A stretch of 64,000 bases of DNA from Pseudoxanthomonas mexicana (GTDB lineage Bacteria; Pseudomonadota; Gammaproteobacteria; Xanthomonadales; Xanthomonadaceae). The stretch lies in the NCBI RefSeq assembly GCF_001556105.1, contig NZ_LSIF01000099.1, positions 1 to 64,000 on the forward strand. The letters are read 5' to 3'. The notes under the pieces were generated by a model. The model saw only the letters and a program-made list of their open reading frames with translations, searched no databases and was not told the DNA's origin. Within the stretch, counting starts at the first letter, position 1. Every line of letters begins with the position of its first letter. The position numbers and the translations under genes were made by a program. Positions 56,482 to 64,000 of this stretch are shown here, in pieces.

Positions 56482-56916
56482 ATGGCAACGAAGAAAGCTG
56501 CGAAGAAGAAACCGGCCGCCAAGAAGGCTGCCAAGAAGGCCACCAAGAAGGCATCGGCTAAGAAGACCGTGAAGAAGGCAGTGAAGAAGGCTGCCAAGAA
56601 GGTCGCCAAGAAGGTCGCCAAGGCCAAGAAGGCAGTGAAGAAGGTCGCCAAGAAGGCCGCCAAGAAAGTAGCCAAGAAGCCGGCCAAGAAGGCCGCCAAG
56701 AAGACCGCGAAGAAGGCCACCAAGAAAGTAGCCAAGAAGCCGGCCAAGAAGGTTGCCAAGAAGGCCGCCAAGAAGACCGCGAAGAAGGCTGCCAAGAAAG
56801 TAGCCAAGAAGCCGGCCAAGAAGGCCGCGAAGAAGGCCGCCAAGAAGCCTGCCAAGAAGTCCAAGAAGAAAGCGGCCCCCGTCGCGCTGCCGGCCACCCC
56901 GGCTCCGCTGATCTAA
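56482..56916 (+). CDS. Histone H1-like lysine-rich DNA-binding protein
   Basis: A 144-residue protein made almost wholly of Lys, Ala, Val and Pro in repeats of the form AAKKxAKK and KKPAKK, ending with a different tail (PVALPATPAPLI). Such H1-like proteins bind DNA through disordered lysine tails and compact the nucleoid; similar genes occur in xanthomonads, Bordetella and Chlamydia. The ATG has AGGAG 7 bases upstream. The coding sequence holds three copies of a repeat of about 33 bases at 56660, 56720 and 56792. Before it, GTAACCA occurs twice at 10-base spacing (56436, 56446). The length probably varies between strains. Confidence 0.85.
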   Translation: MATKKAAKKKPAAKKAAKKATKKASAKKTVKKAVKKAAKKVAKKVAKAKKAVKKVAKKAAKKVAKKPAKKAAKKTAKKATKKVAKKPAKKVAKKAAKKTAKKAAKKVAKKPAKKAAKKAAKKPAKKSKKKAAPVALPATPAPLI

Positions 56917-56944
56917 GCCCACCCCGGTTATCCGTAACACCATG

Positions 56945-56982
56945 AACTCTCTCCCTGTGCCCAGCGGGGGGAGAGTTTTTTT
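56945..56982 (+). terminator. Rho-independent terminator of the H1-like gene
   Basis: AACTCTCTCCC pairs with GGGGGGAGAGTT over a short GC-rich loop with one wobble and is followed by seven T. It lies about 30 bases after the stop. Confidence 0.9.
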
Positions 56983-57031
56983 ATGGGCGAACGGCTAGGC
57001 TGCCGTCTCCCGAATGCCGAGGAGGCTGCGC

Positions 57032-57568
57032 ATGAAGTTCATCAGGTGGGTGCTGGCGGCGATCGCCGTGCTGGGCGTAGTCTTCATCGCGGGCGGGTTG
57101 CTGCTGCCGTCGACGACCCATGTGGAGCGCAGCGTCGTCATCGAGCGCAGTCCCGGGCAGGTGTTCGCCACGCTCGACTCGTTCGAGCGCTTCAATACCT
57201 GGTCGCCGTGGGCGGAGTATGACCCGCAGGCGACCTACACATTCGAAGGGCCTGCCAGCGGCGTCGGCGCGCGCATGCGCTGGGTCGGCAACCGCGCCGT
57301 CGGCAGCGGCAGCCAGGAGATCACGGCCAGTGAACCGCATCGGCGCGTCGCGGTGGCGCTGGACTTCGATGGCAGCCAGGCACAGGGCACCTACGTGCTG
57401 GCCCCGGAGGGCGCAGGGACACGTGTGACCTGGGCGTTCGACAGCGACCACGGCATGAACCCGTTCAAGCGCTGGCTGGGTCTGCTGTTCGACAAGATGA
57501 TCGGCGCGGACTACGAGAAAGGCCTGGCCAAGCTCAAGGCGCTGCTCGAACAGGAGGCGACGTCCTGA
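57032..57568 (+). CDS. SRPBCC-fold protein with N-terminal membrane segment
   Basis: A 178-residue protein. The start at 57032 is chosen because GAGGAGG lies 6 bases upstream; an ATG 18 bases earlier has no such site. The first 28 residues are a membrane anchor or signal (IRWVLAAIAVLGVVFIAGGLLL). The rest is a START/Bet v1-like domain of the polyketide cyclase-dehydrase group: VERSVVIERSPGQVFATLDSFERFNTWSPWAEYDP, FEGPASGVGARMRWVGN, YVLAPEGAGTRVTWAFDSDHGMNPFKRW. Such domains bind hydrophobic ligands in a deep cavity; the ligand is not known. Confidence 0.88.
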   Translation: MKFIRWVLAAIAVLGVVFIAGGLLLPSTTHVERSVVIERSPGQVFATLDSFERFNTWSPWAEYDPQATYTFEGPASGVGARMRWVGNRAVGSGSQEITASEPHRRVAVALDFDGSQAQGTYVLAPEGAGTRVTWAFDSDHGMNPFKRWLGLLFDKMIGADYEKGLAKLKALLEQEATS

Positions 57569-57616
57569 GTCGGGCAGCGTGCGGCGGATCGACATCGCCG
57601 CCGCACGGTCGTTGGC

Positions 57617-59029
57617 CTAGTGCGGCGATGCGGTACCGCGTTGCGACGACGTGCCGCTGTCTTTCCTGCCGTCGACCGGCGTACCGTCCGGCGACTCCGC
57701 CAGCAGCAGATCGTAGTCGGCCGGCGTTTCGACCCACGGCTGGCCCGGCAGGCCCATCGCGCGATCAAGGATGGTCGGCAGCAGACCCGAGGGCAGCGAA
57801 CTGTCGCTGTTCCAGACCAGCGCCACGCCGAAATCCTGTCCGGGCACCAGCGCGACCAGCCCGCGATAGCCCTGCACCGCACCGGCGTGGAAGACGACCT
57901 GCTGGCCCGCGTAATCGAACACGCGCCAACCCAGGGCGTAGCTGGCGGAATGGATGCGTTCGCGACGCCAGCCGCCGCGCATCTCGCCCGGCGTGGTCAC
58001 CACCGGGGAATGCAGCGTGGCCAGCAGCGGTGCCGGCAGCACGTCGGGGCGGTGGCCCGTCTGCGCGATCAGCCACTGCGCCAGATCACTGGCGCTGGCG
58101 TTGACGCCCGCAGCGGGCGGAAGGCGGTAGTAGGTCGGCTTGGGCGTCAGCGATACCCAGCCGTTGCGGCTGCGCACGTGCGGCCTCGCCCAGCGCGTGC
58201 TGCCCTGGATGCCCGCCAGGCCCATGCTCGCGTCGTTCATGCCCAGCGGCTTGAAGATGCGGCGATCCACGGCCTGGTCGTAGAAGGTGCCGGTCGCGGC
58301 GAACACCACGTCGCCGATCAGGCTGAAGGCGACGTTCTGGTACGCATAGCACTCGCCGGGCGCGCACTTCAGCGGTGCATAGGCGAGCTTGCGGGCGACG
58401 TCGTAGTACTCGGCGTTGGCTTCGATGTCGCGGTCGAAGGCGTTGTGCGCCTGCAGGCCGACGCTGTGGCTCAGCACGTCGGCCACGGTCACATGCGAGG
58501 TCGCGTTGGCGTCGCTCAACTGGAAGCCGGGGACGAACTGGTTGACCTTGCTGTCCCAGCGCAGCGAGCCGTCCTGCACCATCAGGCCAGTCAGCGTGCT
58601 GGCAAAGGCCTTCGACAGCGAGGCCAGGCGGAACACGGTGTGCGAATCGACCTGCTGCGGATTGACCACGTCGGTAACGCCATACCCGCGTGCGCTGAGC
58701 ACGCGGCCGTTGTGGACGATGGCCATCGCCAACCCAGGCACGCGCTGGCCCACGGTGAGGTGCTCGGCCATGGTCTCGAACGAACGCACATCGAAACCGG
58801 CCGCGAGCGGCTGCATGTTCTGCTCGGCCAGCGACGTGCGGTAAGGGCGCGGCTGCGTCGGCGACACGTAGGGCGCCGCACTGGCGCTTGCGATCGCCTC
58901 TGCGCTTTGCTTGGCCGTGGTCCACCGCAGTGGCGTCTGCGCCGTCGACGAGAGCGTCAAGGGCAGCAGCAGGCCGACCAGACCGATCCGGAAGACATGC
59001 AGCGATCGGCGGCTCTTCTTGTGTTTCAT
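57617..59029 (-). CDS. Serine hydrolase of the beta-lactamase (class C/EstB-like) family
   Basis: A 470-residue exported protein: signal peptide (RIGLVGLLLPLTLSSTAQ), linker, then a beta-lactamase-fold domain from about residue 80. Catalytic motifs are Ser137-x-x-Lys140 (LASLSKAF), Tyr230-x-Asn232 (YQN) and HAG (VFHAGAVQG), the third replacing the KTG of true class C enzymes as in esterases and peptidases. So a beta-lactam resistance role is unlikely; D-aminopeptidase or esterase is more probable. The C-terminus is low complexity. The start at 59029 follows the KHKKSRR signal start. Confidence 0.88.
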   Translation of the reverse strand: MKHKKSRRSLHVFRIGLVGLLLPLTLSSTAQTPLRWTTAKQSAEAIASASAAPYVSPTQPRPYRTSLAEQNMQPLAAGFDVRSFETMAEHLTVGQRVPGLAMAIVHNGRVLSARGYGVTDVVNPQQVDSHTVFRLASLSKAFASTLTGLMVQDGSLRWDSKVNQFVPGFQLSDANATSHVTVADVLSHSVGLQAHNAFDRDIEANAEYYDVARKLAYAPLKCAPGECYAYQNVAFSLIGDVVFAATGTFYDQAVDRRIFKPLGMNDASMGLAGIQGSTRWARPHVRSRNGWVSLTPKPTYYRLPPAAGVNASASDLAQWLIAQTGHRPDVLPAPLLATLHSPVVTTPGEMRGGWRRERIHSASYALGWRVFDYAGQQVVFHAGAVQGYRGLVALVPGQDFGVALVWNSDSSLPSGLLPTILDRAMGLPGQPWVETPADYDLLLAESPDGTPVDGRKDSGTSSQRGTASPH

Positions 59030-59399
59030 CGTGCGTGACGCCTGCGTGAGTTCGTGCCGTCGGGCGATCATAACGCCGCTTTTTTCCATTGCACAAACAG
59101 GGAGAAGTTCCGTGCCCATGTTGTTCATCCTGTTGCTGATTACGGGTGTGGCGTACGTCCCATTTCGCGGGACGTATGCCTCGTTCATCGGTCCGTGATC
59201 GCGTGGAATGCGTTCAGGAATGCATTCGCACAGGAGCATGCAAATTCCGCGCCGGAGCGCGCGCTGCGCGCCTTGTGTCGCGAGGTGCCGGCGCCGGGAG
59301 CGACGCTGGGGCGTATTCAGGTGGATTGCCTGAACGCAGTTGCGCGACGGCATCGCCACCCGCGGGGTGGCGATGCAGGGACGATCGGCGCTCCGCGCG
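59030..59399. other. Intergenic region with a 3'-end hairpin
   Basis: No gene is supported here. A 26-codon frame with a hydrophobic start (MLFILLLITGVAYV, 59119-59199) exists but has no Shine-Dalgarno. A perfect 12-base hairpin GCATCGCCACCC/GGGTGGCGATGC spans 59350-59376, 24 bases past the stop of the GMC oxidoreductase gene. It lacks a T-run but may be its 3'-end structure. Confidence 0.6.
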
Positions 59400-61040
59400 T
59401 CAGCCTGCGGTGGCGAAGGCTGGCGTCGCCGCCGTGGCGTGCGCGTGGCCGCCGAGCGGTGGAACGCCGCGGATCAGGTCCGAGGCGCGCTCGGCGATCA
59501 TGATGGTGGGGGCGTTGGTGTTGCCGCCGATCAGCGACGGCATCACCGACGCGTCGATGACTCGCAAGCCGTCGACGCCGCGCACGCGCAGTTGCGGATC
59601 GACCACGGCGTCCTCGTCGCTGCCGATGCGGCACGTACCGACCGGGTGGTAGACGGTTTCCGCCTTGGCGCGGATGAAGGCGACCAGCTCGGTATCCGAG
59701 AGATCGGTGCGGGCGGGATGGATCGGCGCACCGCGGTAGGCGTCGAACGCCGGCTGGGCGAACAGTTCGCGCGACAGCTTGGCGCACTCGACCATCATCT
59801 TCAGATCGAAGCCCTCCGGGTCGCTCAGGTAGTTCGCCTCGATGCGCGCATCGGTGCGCGGATCCGCGCTGGCCAACAGGATGCGTCCCCGGCTGCGCGG
59901 CCGCAGGAAGCAGGCATGCGCGGTGTAGCCGTCGCCAGGCAGGCGGTTGCGGCCATGGTCGTCGAGCATGGCCGGCACGAAGTGCATCTGGATGTCGGGC
60001 CGGTCGTCCGGTGCCAGCGACGAACGCACGAACGCCCCGGCCTCGGCGATGTTGCTGCTGCCCGGGCCACGGTGACCGCGCAGGAAATAGTCGAAGGCGG
60101 TCTTCAGTTCGCTGGTGCGATCGTAGGTGACGCGCTGGGTGCTGTGCTGCAGGGTGCAGATGTCGAGGTGGTCCTGCAGGTTGCGGCCGACGCCCGTCAG
60201 CGCGTGCCGCACACTGATGCCGGTCTGCTCCAGATGCGCGGACGGGCCGATGCCGGACAGCATCAGCAGTTGCGGCGAGTTGATCGCGCCGCCGCTCAGC
60301 AGCACTTCGCCGGCGCAGCGCGCGATCACCTCGTGCCCGCCGCGCGCGTACGCCACGCCGATCGCACGACCCTTCTCCAGCAACACGCGGCGGACCAGCG
60401 CGCCGGTGACGATGTCGAGGTTCTGGCGGTCGCGCGCGGGATCCAGGTACGCCACGGCCGACGAGCAGCGGGCGCCGTCCTTCTGCGTCACCTGGTACAG
60501 CCCGAAGCCGGCCTGCGTGGGACCGTTGAAGTCGTCGTTGCGGACGAAGCCGGCTTGCGTGCCTGCGTCGATGAAGGCGGCGGACAGCGGGTTGGTGTAG
60601 CGCAGGTCGGCGACATGGAGCGGACCGTCGCCGCCATGCAGTGCGTCCGCCCCGCGCGCATTGCGTTCCGAGCGGCGGAAGTAGGGCAGCGCGCTGGCCC
60701 AGTCCCAGCCCTCGGCGCCGGCATTCGCCCAGTCGTCGTAGTCCTGCGGCACGCCGCGGATGTAGCACATCGCATTGATCGAACTGGAACCGCCGAGCAC
60801 CTTGCCGCGCGGCCACCACAGGCGACGGTGGTCGAGATGCGGCTCGGGGGCGGTGTCGTAGTTCCAGTTCACGCCCTTCTGACCGACCAGCTTGGCCAGC
60901 CCGGCGGGCATGTGGATGAAGGGATGCCAGTCGCGTGGACCGGCTTCCAGCAGCAGCACGCGGCAGGCGGGGTCTTCGCTCAGGCGGTGGGCCAGGACAC
61001 AGCCGGCGGAACCGGCGCCCACGATGATGTAGTCGTACAC
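59400..61040 (-). CDS. GMC-family FAD-dependent oxidoreductase (choline dehydrogenase-like)
   Basis: A 546-residue flavoenzyme oxidising an alcohol. The start is GTG at 61040, with the FAD motif YIIVGAGSAGCVLAHRLSED directly after. GMC signatures are PRGKVLGGSSSINAM and GAINSPQLLMLSGIGP. The active-site His is in HPVGTCRIG and the end is NAPTIMIAERASDLI. Related proteins include BetA, but no betaine aldehyde dehydrogenase or choline transporter is nearby, so the substrate is more likely a general alcohol. The C-terminal PPLGGHAHATAATPAFATAG is disordered. The longer upstream frame is not conserved. Confidence 0.93.
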   Translation of the reverse strand: MYDYIIVGAGSAGCVLAHRLSEDPACRVLLLEAGPRDWHPFIHMPAGLAKLVGQKGVNWNYDTAPEPHLDHRRLWWPRGKVLGGSSSINAMCYIRGVPQDYDDWANAGAEGWDWASALPYFRRSERNARGADALHGGDGPLHVADLRYTNPLSAAFIDAGTQAGFVRNDDFNGPTQAGFGLYQVTQKDGARCSSAVAYLDPARDRQNLDIVTGALVRRVLLEKGRAIGVAYARGGHEVIARCAGEVLLSGGAINSPQLLMLSGIGPSAHLEQTGISVRHALTGVGRNLQDHLDICTLQHSTQRVTYDRTSELKTAFDYFLRGHRGPGSSNIAEAGAFVRSSLAPDDRPDIQMHFVPAMLDDHGRNRLPGDGYTAHACFLRPRSRGRILLASADPRTDARIEANYLSDPEGFDLKMMVECAKLSRELFAQPAFDAYRGAPIHPARTDLSDTELVAFIRAKAETVYHPVGTCRIGSDEDAVVDPQLRVRGVDGLRVIDASVMPSLIGGNTNAPTIMIAERASDLIRGVPPLGGHAHATAATPAFATAG

Positions 61041-61251
61041 ATGCTGCCCTGTTGCGAAGTCCGCCGAACCTAGCGGCGGGGGATAGAGCAAATGCTCGGC
61101 CGGTTGCGGTGCGCGGCGCAGGATGTCGCCGCGGCAGGATTTCGCCGGCCGATCGCAGCGGAAACGCTGGCGATGTTGCAGTGCATCGGATACCTTGCGC
61201 GCCACAGGCGGGCGCTGCCCGCGTCGATGATGCGATCGCAGGCCGCGCCCC

Positions 61252-62619
61252 ATGGACCCGTCTTCCCCCGCGACCACCCGCTTCGGCCGATTCCGTGCGG
61301 CGATGACGGAATCCCCGCCGCTGCTGTGGGCGTTCGTCTACTTCTTCTGCCTGCTGAGTGGCTACTACGTGCTGCGGCCGGTGCGCGAGGCGATGGCGGC
61401 GTCCAGCGATATCGAAGCCGTGTTCCCGCCGGCGTTGATCGCGTTCTTCGCGAACCGCGGTGTCGCGCTCGGCGAGTTCACGCTGCAGTTCATCTTCAGC
61501 GCCGTGTTCCTGATCATGCTGGTGCTGCAGCCGGTGTATGGCTGGCTGGTGAGCCGCTTCCCGCGCCGGGTCTTCCTGCCGGTGATCTATGGCTTCTTCA
61601 TCGCCACGCTGCTGGTGTTCTACGCCATGTTCGACAGCGGCATCGCCGGTCGCGGGCTGGCCTTCATCCTGTGGATCACGGTGTTTAACCTGTTCGCGGT
61701 GGCCGTGTTCTGGAGTTTCATGGCGGATGTCTTCACCAATGTGGAGGCGCGTCGCTACTACGGCTACATCGGCGCGGCCGGCACCATGGGCGCATTCCTC
61801 GGGCCCGCACTGACCAAGTCGCTGGTCGTGCGCGTGGGCATCCCGAACATGATGCTGGTGTCGGCCTTCCTGTTTTCGGTCTGCGTGCTGTGCATCTTCA
61901 GGCTGCGGACGTGGGCGGTCGCACGCGAGGCCGAACGGCGCCAGACCAGCGGCGAGATCCCGATGGGGGGCGACATCCTGGCGGGGCTGAAGCTGATCGC
62001 ACGCGAGCCGCTGCTGCGCTGGCTGGCCGCCATGGTGGTGATGGGTGTCGGCGTCGGCACGTTGCTCTACAACGAACAGAACGCCATCGCACGCACGATG
62101 TTCACCTCGGCCGAGGCTCGCGCCGACTACTTCGCCACGCTGGACCTGGCGGTCAATTCGCTGACGCTGATCGTGCAACTGCTGCTGACCCGCGTGCTGT
62201 TGTCCCGCTTCGGTATCGCGCCGGCCCTGTTGATCCCGGGCTGCGCGATCATCATCGGCTTCTCGATCCTGGCCGCGTCGCCGCTGCCCATGATGATCGC
62301 CATCGTGCAGGTGGTCACCCGTGCCGGCGAATTCTCGCTGGCCAAGCCGGCGCGCGAGACGATCTATACCCGGGTCGGTCGCGAGTGGCGCTACAAGGCC
62401 GGTGCCGCGATCGATACCGTGATCTATCGAGGCGGCGACCTCAGCTTCGTCTGGCTGCACAAGTTCCTGTCGGCGTTCGGGTCGAACGTGGTGTTTGGCG
62501 CCGGCCTGCTGGTCGCCAGCGCCATGACGTTCAGCGCCTGGCGCCTGCTGCGCGAAGAATCGAAGCTGCCGTCCGAGCGCGCCGTTGACGACGCGCCGTC
62601 TGGTGCCGCGAAGGCCTGA
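61252..62619 (+). CDS. MFS-like carrier related to ATP:ADP antiporters
   Basis: A 455-residue inner-membrane protein with 12 predicted helices. It belongs to the group COG3202, related to nucleotide carriers of Rickettsia, Chlamydia and plastids. Motifs seen are GYYVLRPVREAM, WSFMADVFTNVEARRYYGYIGAAGTMGAFLGP (a typical repeat of the family), and EFSLAKPARETIYTRVGREWRYKAGAAIDTVIYRGGD. In free-living bacteria the substrate is unknown and is not necessarily ATP. Divergent from the GMC gene by 211 bases. The RYKAKxxID motif is nearly intact here (WRYKAGAAID). Confidence 0.85.
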   Translation: MDPSSPATTRFGRFRAAMTESPPLLWAFVYFFCLLSGYYVLRPVREAMAASSDIEAVFPPALIAFFANRGVALGEFTLQFIFSAVFLIMLVLQPVYGWLVSRFPRRVFLPVIYGFFIATLLVFYAMFDSGIAGRGLAFILWITVFNLFAVAVFWSFMADVFTNVEARRYYGYIGAAGTMGAFLGPALTKSLVVRVGIPNMMLVSAFLFSVCVLCIFRLRTWAVAREAERRQTSGEIPMGGDILAGLKLIAREPLLRWLAAMVVMGVGVGTLLYNEQNAIARTMFTSAEARADYFATLDLAVNSLTLIVQLLLTRVLLSRFGIAPALLIPGCAIIIGFSILAASPLPMMIAIVQVVTRAGEFSLAKPARETIYTRVGREWRYKAGAAIDTVIYRGGDLSFVWLHKFLSAFGSNVVFGAGLLVASAMTFSAWRLLREESKLPSERAVDDAPSGAAKA

Positions 62620-62673
62620 AGACGCCGACAGGTACAGCGGCTATGCTGCCCGCCACATGACGGGAGGAAGTGG

Positions 62674-63048
62674 ATGGATCTGATCGCGACGGGACTGGTG
62701 GTGCTGGTGGCGCTGCTGCACGCCTACTTCCTGGTCCTGGAGATGTTCCTGTGGACCAGGCCACTGGGCCTCAAGACGTTCCGCAATACGCCGGAGAAGG
62801 CCGAGACCACCCGTGTACTCGCGGCCAACCAGGGCCTCTACAACGGCTTCCTCGCCGCCGGTCTGATCTGGGGCCTGCTCACCGCGCAGTGGAACGTCGT
62901 CGTCTTCTTCCTGCTGTGCGTGATCGTGGCGGCGCTGTACGGCGCGTGGAGCGTCAACAAGCGCATCTTCTTCGTGCAGGGCGTGCCGGCGATCGCCGCG
63001 CTGGCGGCGGTGCTGTTCGTATCGATGATGGGTGCCGTCGCGCGCTGA
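62674..63048 (+). CDS. DUF1304 family membrane protein
   Basis: A 124-residue protein with four membrane segments. The family signature is LLHAYFLVLEMFLWTRPLGLKTF near the start and ANQGLYNGFLAAGLIWGL in the second segment. Nothing beyond membrane location is known of the function. It follows the carrier gene by 54 bases in the same direction, with GGAGG ahead of the ATG. Confidence 0.9.
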   Translation: MDLIATGLVVLVALLHAYFLVLEMFLWTRPLGLKTFRNTPEKAETTRVLAANQGLYNGFLAAGLIWGLLTAQWNVVVFFLLCVIVAALYGAWSVNKRIFFVQGVPAIAALAAVLFVSMMGAVAR

Positions 63049-63067
63049 GCGCGTAGGCGGGCGATGC

Positions 63068-63436
63068 TCAGCGCATCGCCCACGCCAGCAGTAGTCCGCC
63101 CGAGGCGAACAACACCAGCCACGACAAGTGACGCCCACGCGTGATGACCAGCGGCAGCAGGCCGGAGACGCCGAGGGTGATGGCAAGGATGAGCGCGATG
63201 CGGCGTCCACCGGCATCCGGCAAGCCTTCCAACTGCAGGACGACCGCCGCCAGTCCCCATGCGATCACCGTGGTCAGGTGCCAGGCGAAGCGCAGCGTCC
63301 GCGTGGTGAACGCGGTGCCTCCGAACAGCTTCGGCAGATCGGGCCGGCGGAACAGGCGGATGAGCAGGTAGCGCTCGCCGAGGACCGAGTGCGCCAGGCC
63401 AAGCAGGATCATCAGCGTGGCCGCGGCGGCCAGCAT
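63068..63436 (-). CDS. Small integral membrane protein, unknown function
   Basis: A 122-residue protein with three or four hydrophobic segments (AAAATLMILLGLAHSVLGE, FAWHLTTVIAWGLAAVVLQL, ALILAITLGVSGLLPLVI, WLVLFASGGLLLAWA). I recognise no family with certainty. Its start lies one base after the stop of the upstream hotdog-fold gene (TGA, C, ATG), so the two are cotranscribed. Confidence 0.75.
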   Translation of the reverse strand: MLAAAATLMILLGLAHSVLGERYLLIRLFRRPDLPKLFGGTAFTTRTLRFAWHLTTVIAWGLAAVVLQLEGLPDAGGRRIALILAITLGVSGLLPLVITRGRHLSWLVLFASGGLLLAWAMR

Positions 63437-63437
63437 G

Positions 63438-63917
63438 TCAGCCGTCCTTCCGCGGACGCGGCGACACCCACATGCCGATGCGGGCGCGGAACACCGGCTC
63501 GCTCTGTGCGTTGCTGACCACCACGTCCATCGGCAGGTCGTAGCCTTCCGCTGATTCGCGTGGCTCGAAGGCCGGCGTGGCGACCGCGTGCATCGTGCCC
63601 ACGGCCTTCTTCAGGTATTCCACCGTCATGCCCTTGGGAATCCAGCGCATCGAGCGCGGGATGCTGACGTCGGTGGTCAGGCCTCCGACGAACTCGGCCA
63701 GGTTGCACAGGGCGATCGCGTGCACGGTGCCCAGGTGGTTGGTGACTGACCGGCGATGCCGGATGGTCGCTTCGCCGCGGCCGGGCTCCAACCGCAGCAT
63801 GCGTGGGCCGATGCTGCCGAAGTACGGCGCCTTGAAGCAGATCAGGCGCGAGAACAGCCAGTGGCCGAACGGCTTGCGGCTCAGGCTTCGGTAGATCGTC
63901 AGGACGTCGGCGCTCAT
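63438..63917 (-). CDS. Hotdog-fold thioesterase-like protein (DUF4442)
   Basis: A 159-residue protein of the PaaI/DUF4442 hotdog group. Features are ISPRMLRLEPGRGEATIRHRR-like (PRMLRLEPGRGEATI), NHLGTVHAIALCNLAEFVGG, which holds the catalytic-type Asn/His and Glu positions, and MTVEYLKKAVGTMHAVA. The family includes putative acyl-CoA thioesterases; no substrate is known. The start MSADVLTIYRSLSRKPFGHWLFS is typical for the DUF4442 group. It leads a two-gene unit with the membrane protein. Confidence 0.85.
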   Translation of the reverse strand: MSADVLTIYRSLSRKPFGHWLFSRLICFKAPYFGSIGPRMLRLEPGRGEATIRHRRSVTNHLGTVHAIALCNLAEFVGGLTTDVSIPRSMRWIPKGMTVEYLKKAVGTMHAVATPAFEPRESAEGYDLPMDVVVSNAQSEPVFRARIGMWVSPRPRKDG

Positions 63918-63933
63918 CGGAACTCCTGTCGCG

Positions 63934-63960
63934 ACGACGGCGGGACATGCCCGCCGTCGT
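63934..63960. terminator. Perfect hairpin between the hotdog gene and the right-edge gene
   Basis: ACGACGGCGGG pairs with CCCGCCGTCGT over a five-base loop. There is no T-run on either strand. It lies 21 bases past the possible stop of the right-edge gene and so may be that gene's 3'-end structure. Confidence 0.5.
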
Positions 63961-63981
63961 GATCGTTGCCGTGGTGGTGCG

Positions 63982-64000
63982 TCAGGCCGCTTCGCGCGGC
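63982..64000 (-). CDS. Possible C-terminal end of a minus-strand gene
   Basis: On the minus strand the last bases read Pro-Arg-Glu-Ala-Ala-stop, followed by a hairpin. A gene entering from beyond the window on this strand would end here. Six codons are too few to prove it. Confidence 0.25.

Noticed and set aside
57617..59029. Beta-lactamase resistance gene
   Set aside because: The third motif is HAG rather than KTG, and the layout fits an esterase or peptidase of the same fold.
59317..62460. A 1047-codon minus-strand open frame
   Set aside because: It runs out of frame through the GMC oxidoreductase gene and antisense to the carrier gene, with an Arg/His-rich composition typical of shadow frames.

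Overview
The window is high-GC DNA with the gene content of a free-living gammaproteobacterium of the family Xanthomonadaceae, most like Pseudoxanthomonas, Stenotrophomonas or Xanthomonas. Pointers are an Xps-type type II secretion (T2SS) operon ending L-M-N-D, an S-adenosylhomocysteine (SAH) riboswitch before ahcY-metF, a hemP-led heme operon and a lysine-rich H1-like protein. The genus is inferred from gene content only. I see no prophage, insertion sequence, integron or CRISPR array. The only repeat element is an inverted REP-type pair near 30.3 kb.

Surface and secretion (1-14 kb). A trimeric autotransporter adhesin runs off the left edge on the minus strand. A secreted subtilase is followed by ten tightly packed T2SS genes, gspF-G-H-I-J-K-L-M-N-D. 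The ATPase gene gspE, which heads this operon in Xanthomonas, is absent. Two glycosyltransferase-like genes overlap the end of the operon.

Housekeeping (14-24 kb). On the minus strand lie an ACT-domain protein, an SLC13 permease, trmB, thiG and thiS. On the plus strand lie a GDSL-esterase autotransporter, tRNA-Gly(CCC) and rimK. A secreted small protein, an OmpR-type regulator and a histidine kinase form the next operon. The gap before it holds TTAA repeats and an orphan terminator that together look like a regulated small RNA gene.

Methyl cycle and lipids (24-40 kb). ahcY-metF follows a clear SAH riboswitch, and metK lies 8 kb away, so three genes of S-adenosylmethionine turnover are near each other. 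Between them are ppc, an ABC-F ATPase, a thioesterase and an unusual short-chain dehydrogenase with a zinc ribbon and no catalytic tyrosine. Divergent from metK is an OlsF-like two-domain acyltransferase with an LpxH-like phosphoesterase, suggesting ornithine-lipid synthesis.

Nucleosides and metals (40-49 kb). dusB, ribokinase and nupC lie downstream of a manganese exporter controlled by a yybP-ykoY riboswitch. Divergently, a Fur-box promoter drives hemP, a heme receptor and two accessory genes.

Envelope stress and remainder (49-64 kb). An ECF sigma factor, a membrane partner and a double-PDZ protein are divergent from qmcA-nfeD. Then follow gcvT, gcvH, a 1-kb gene-free stretch with a second candidate small RNA, the H1-like gene, a serine hydrolase, a GMC oxidoreductase, an ATP:ADP-antiporter-like carrier and small membrane or hotdog-fold genes. 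A possible gene tail sits at the right edge.
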